A DNA stretch of 64,000 nt from Vespa crabro (lineage: Eukaryota; Arthropoda; Insecta; Hymenoptera; Vespidae): positions 3,196,901 to 3,260,900 of the forward strand of contig NC_060965.1 in the NCBI RefSeq assembly GCF_910589235.1. Reading direction: 5' to 3'. Shown piece by piece: positions 63,243-64,000 of the stretch (position 1 is the first letter of the stretch; the number at the start of each line of letters is the position of its first letter). The position numbers and the translations under genes were made by a program. The notes beneath the pieces were generated by a model. It was not told where the DNA came from. It saw only the letters and a list, made by a program, of their open reading frames with translations, and made no database searches.

Positions 63243-63280
<38 letters not shown>

Positions 63281-63542
63281 CACACATACATATATATATA
63301 TATATATATCAAAACTTTTACACATTTTACACATACACGTCTTCTCTTCGAACTTACTTATTTTTTAAATCACTACATATATCCATTTAAAAAATAATAC
63401 GTTTATACTTTAGGTAACATGAGATACTTAATATTTAGTATGTAGACAAATTATCTCAATAAAACAAGACCATTGAGACTTATTTTTCGTGCGTAAAAAG
63501 TATTACCTTATAAATTATGATCTTATTCAGAAAATGTTCTCA
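63169..63542. other. 3' flank of ATP13A1 with a TA/CA-rich simple repeat
   Basis: A TA-dominated microsatellite with interspersed TG/CA steps covers about 63169-63310. The rest is AT-rich 3' flank. The 3' UTR must lie here on the minus strand, but I saw no canonical AATAAA on that strand after the stop codon. Confidence 0.5.
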
Positions 63543-64000
63543 TCACAGTTTATTATGTTTTCCCTCTCCAAAGAGCCATAAACAAGTTCTGTCAGCAATA
63601 TATGCAAGCACAAAGTCTGCCACAAGTATTTGAACCAAAACTCTTCGAAACTGTAATAATTTGGACATAATTAATATTTGCGGTTTCTGTACTCGTAAAA
63701 ATACTTACATCATTTGGAAAATCAACAATTTCCAATTGCGAAGCTACGTCTGGTAATATTCCACAAGCTAGTGATAAAACAACAGCAGAACTACCCAAGA
63801 GACTGTACAACAATGATTTATTTTGTGTTAGACTCTCCATAAATGGTTGACCCTACAAAATGAACGTTTGCATAATAAAAAAAAAAAAAAAAAAAAAGAA
63901 AGAAAATAAAATATTATTAAAATTTCAAAATTATTTTTATAATTACGCATATTCACGATAAATGAAATATTTGATATTCTTCGTTAATTACCCGATAATT
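63543..64000 (-). CDS. ATP13A1: P5A-type cation-transporting ATPase, ATP13A1 orthologue, C-terminal 87 residues only (runs off the window)
   Basis: The C-terminal end of an endoplasmic reticulum P5A ATPase, a family known to extract mis-inserted transmembrane helices. Three exon pieces are seen: 64000-63992 (Asn-Tyr-Arg, cut by the window edge, followed by GTAATT), 63852-63709 (48 codons) and 63650-63543 (35 codons plus TGA). All introns are phase 0 with AG acceptors; the second donor is GTAAGT. The middle exon reads GQPFMESLTQNKSLLYSLLG and ends EIVDFPND. The last reads FRRVLVQILVADFVLAYIAD and ends LWLFGEGKHNKL. The PFMESL motif, the Asp-Phe-Pro turn and the final AD-R-LWLFG helix are what I know of ATP13A1 C-termini. 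Two transmembrane helices are visible, corresponding to the last two of the enzyme. The catalytic domains lie outside. The stop codon faces the SLC5 gene, which is on the same strand. The GC-poor introns are short. Confidence 0.88.

Noticed and set aside
63079..63397. Several Ile-Tyr-rich open frames on both strands
   Set aside because: They are translations of the TA/CA-rich microsatellite beside the mariner.
63967..63988. Sequence resembling miR-190 (TTTGATATTCTT core) in an ATP13A1 intron
   Set aside because: The seed and the ends differ from the highly conserved mature miRNA, and no hairpin arm was seen.
1..64000. CRISPR arrays, bacterial operons, ribosome binding sites and prophage features
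   Set aside because: The window is clearly eukaryotic nuclear DNA. The repeats are tandem simple sequences, without spacer-repeat structure.

Overview
The window is eukaryotic and reads as insect nuclear DNA. The best fit is Hymenoptera (bee, wasp, ant or a relative). The grounds are short 60-200 bp introns, a strongly AT-biased background that keeps many CpG dinucleotides, very frequent GA/CT microsatellites, a mariner-type DNA transposon, and two genes whose proteins resemble insect transporter families. No database search was possible, so the order is an inference.

Layout. Positions 1 to about 54,070 hold no gene I can support. This stretch is a gene desert, or the interior of a very large intron, with dozens of GA/CT tracts, TA tracts, triplet arrays and homopolymers. 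Between them lie compositionally normal, GC-richer islands of 150-500 bp carrying homeodomain, octamer, E-box and CRE motifs, which look like distal regulatory DNA. The many open frames here are mostly simple-repeat translations (Ser-Leu or Arg-Glu runs) and are not reported as genes.

Positions 54,072-57,906 on the minus strand hold a complete 13-coding-exon gene for a 596-residue sodium/solute symporter of the SLC5 family, closest to the monocarboxylate/multivitamin branch. All exon joins keep the reading frame. One intron uses a GC donor. A palindromic CRE lies 64 bp upstream of the start codon, and a possible non-coding leader exon with promoter lies about 1-1.2 kb upstream.

Positions 62,247-63,166 hold an internally deleted, mutated mariner element with terminal inverted repeats and a TA target duplication. 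Positions 63,543-64,000 on the minus strand hold the last three coding exons (the first of them only partly) of a P5A-type ATPase, the ATP13A1 orthologue of the endoplasmic reticulum membrane. The two genes lie head-to-tail on the same strand, with the mariner between them. They share no obvious pathway, so their adjacency is positional and not operonic.
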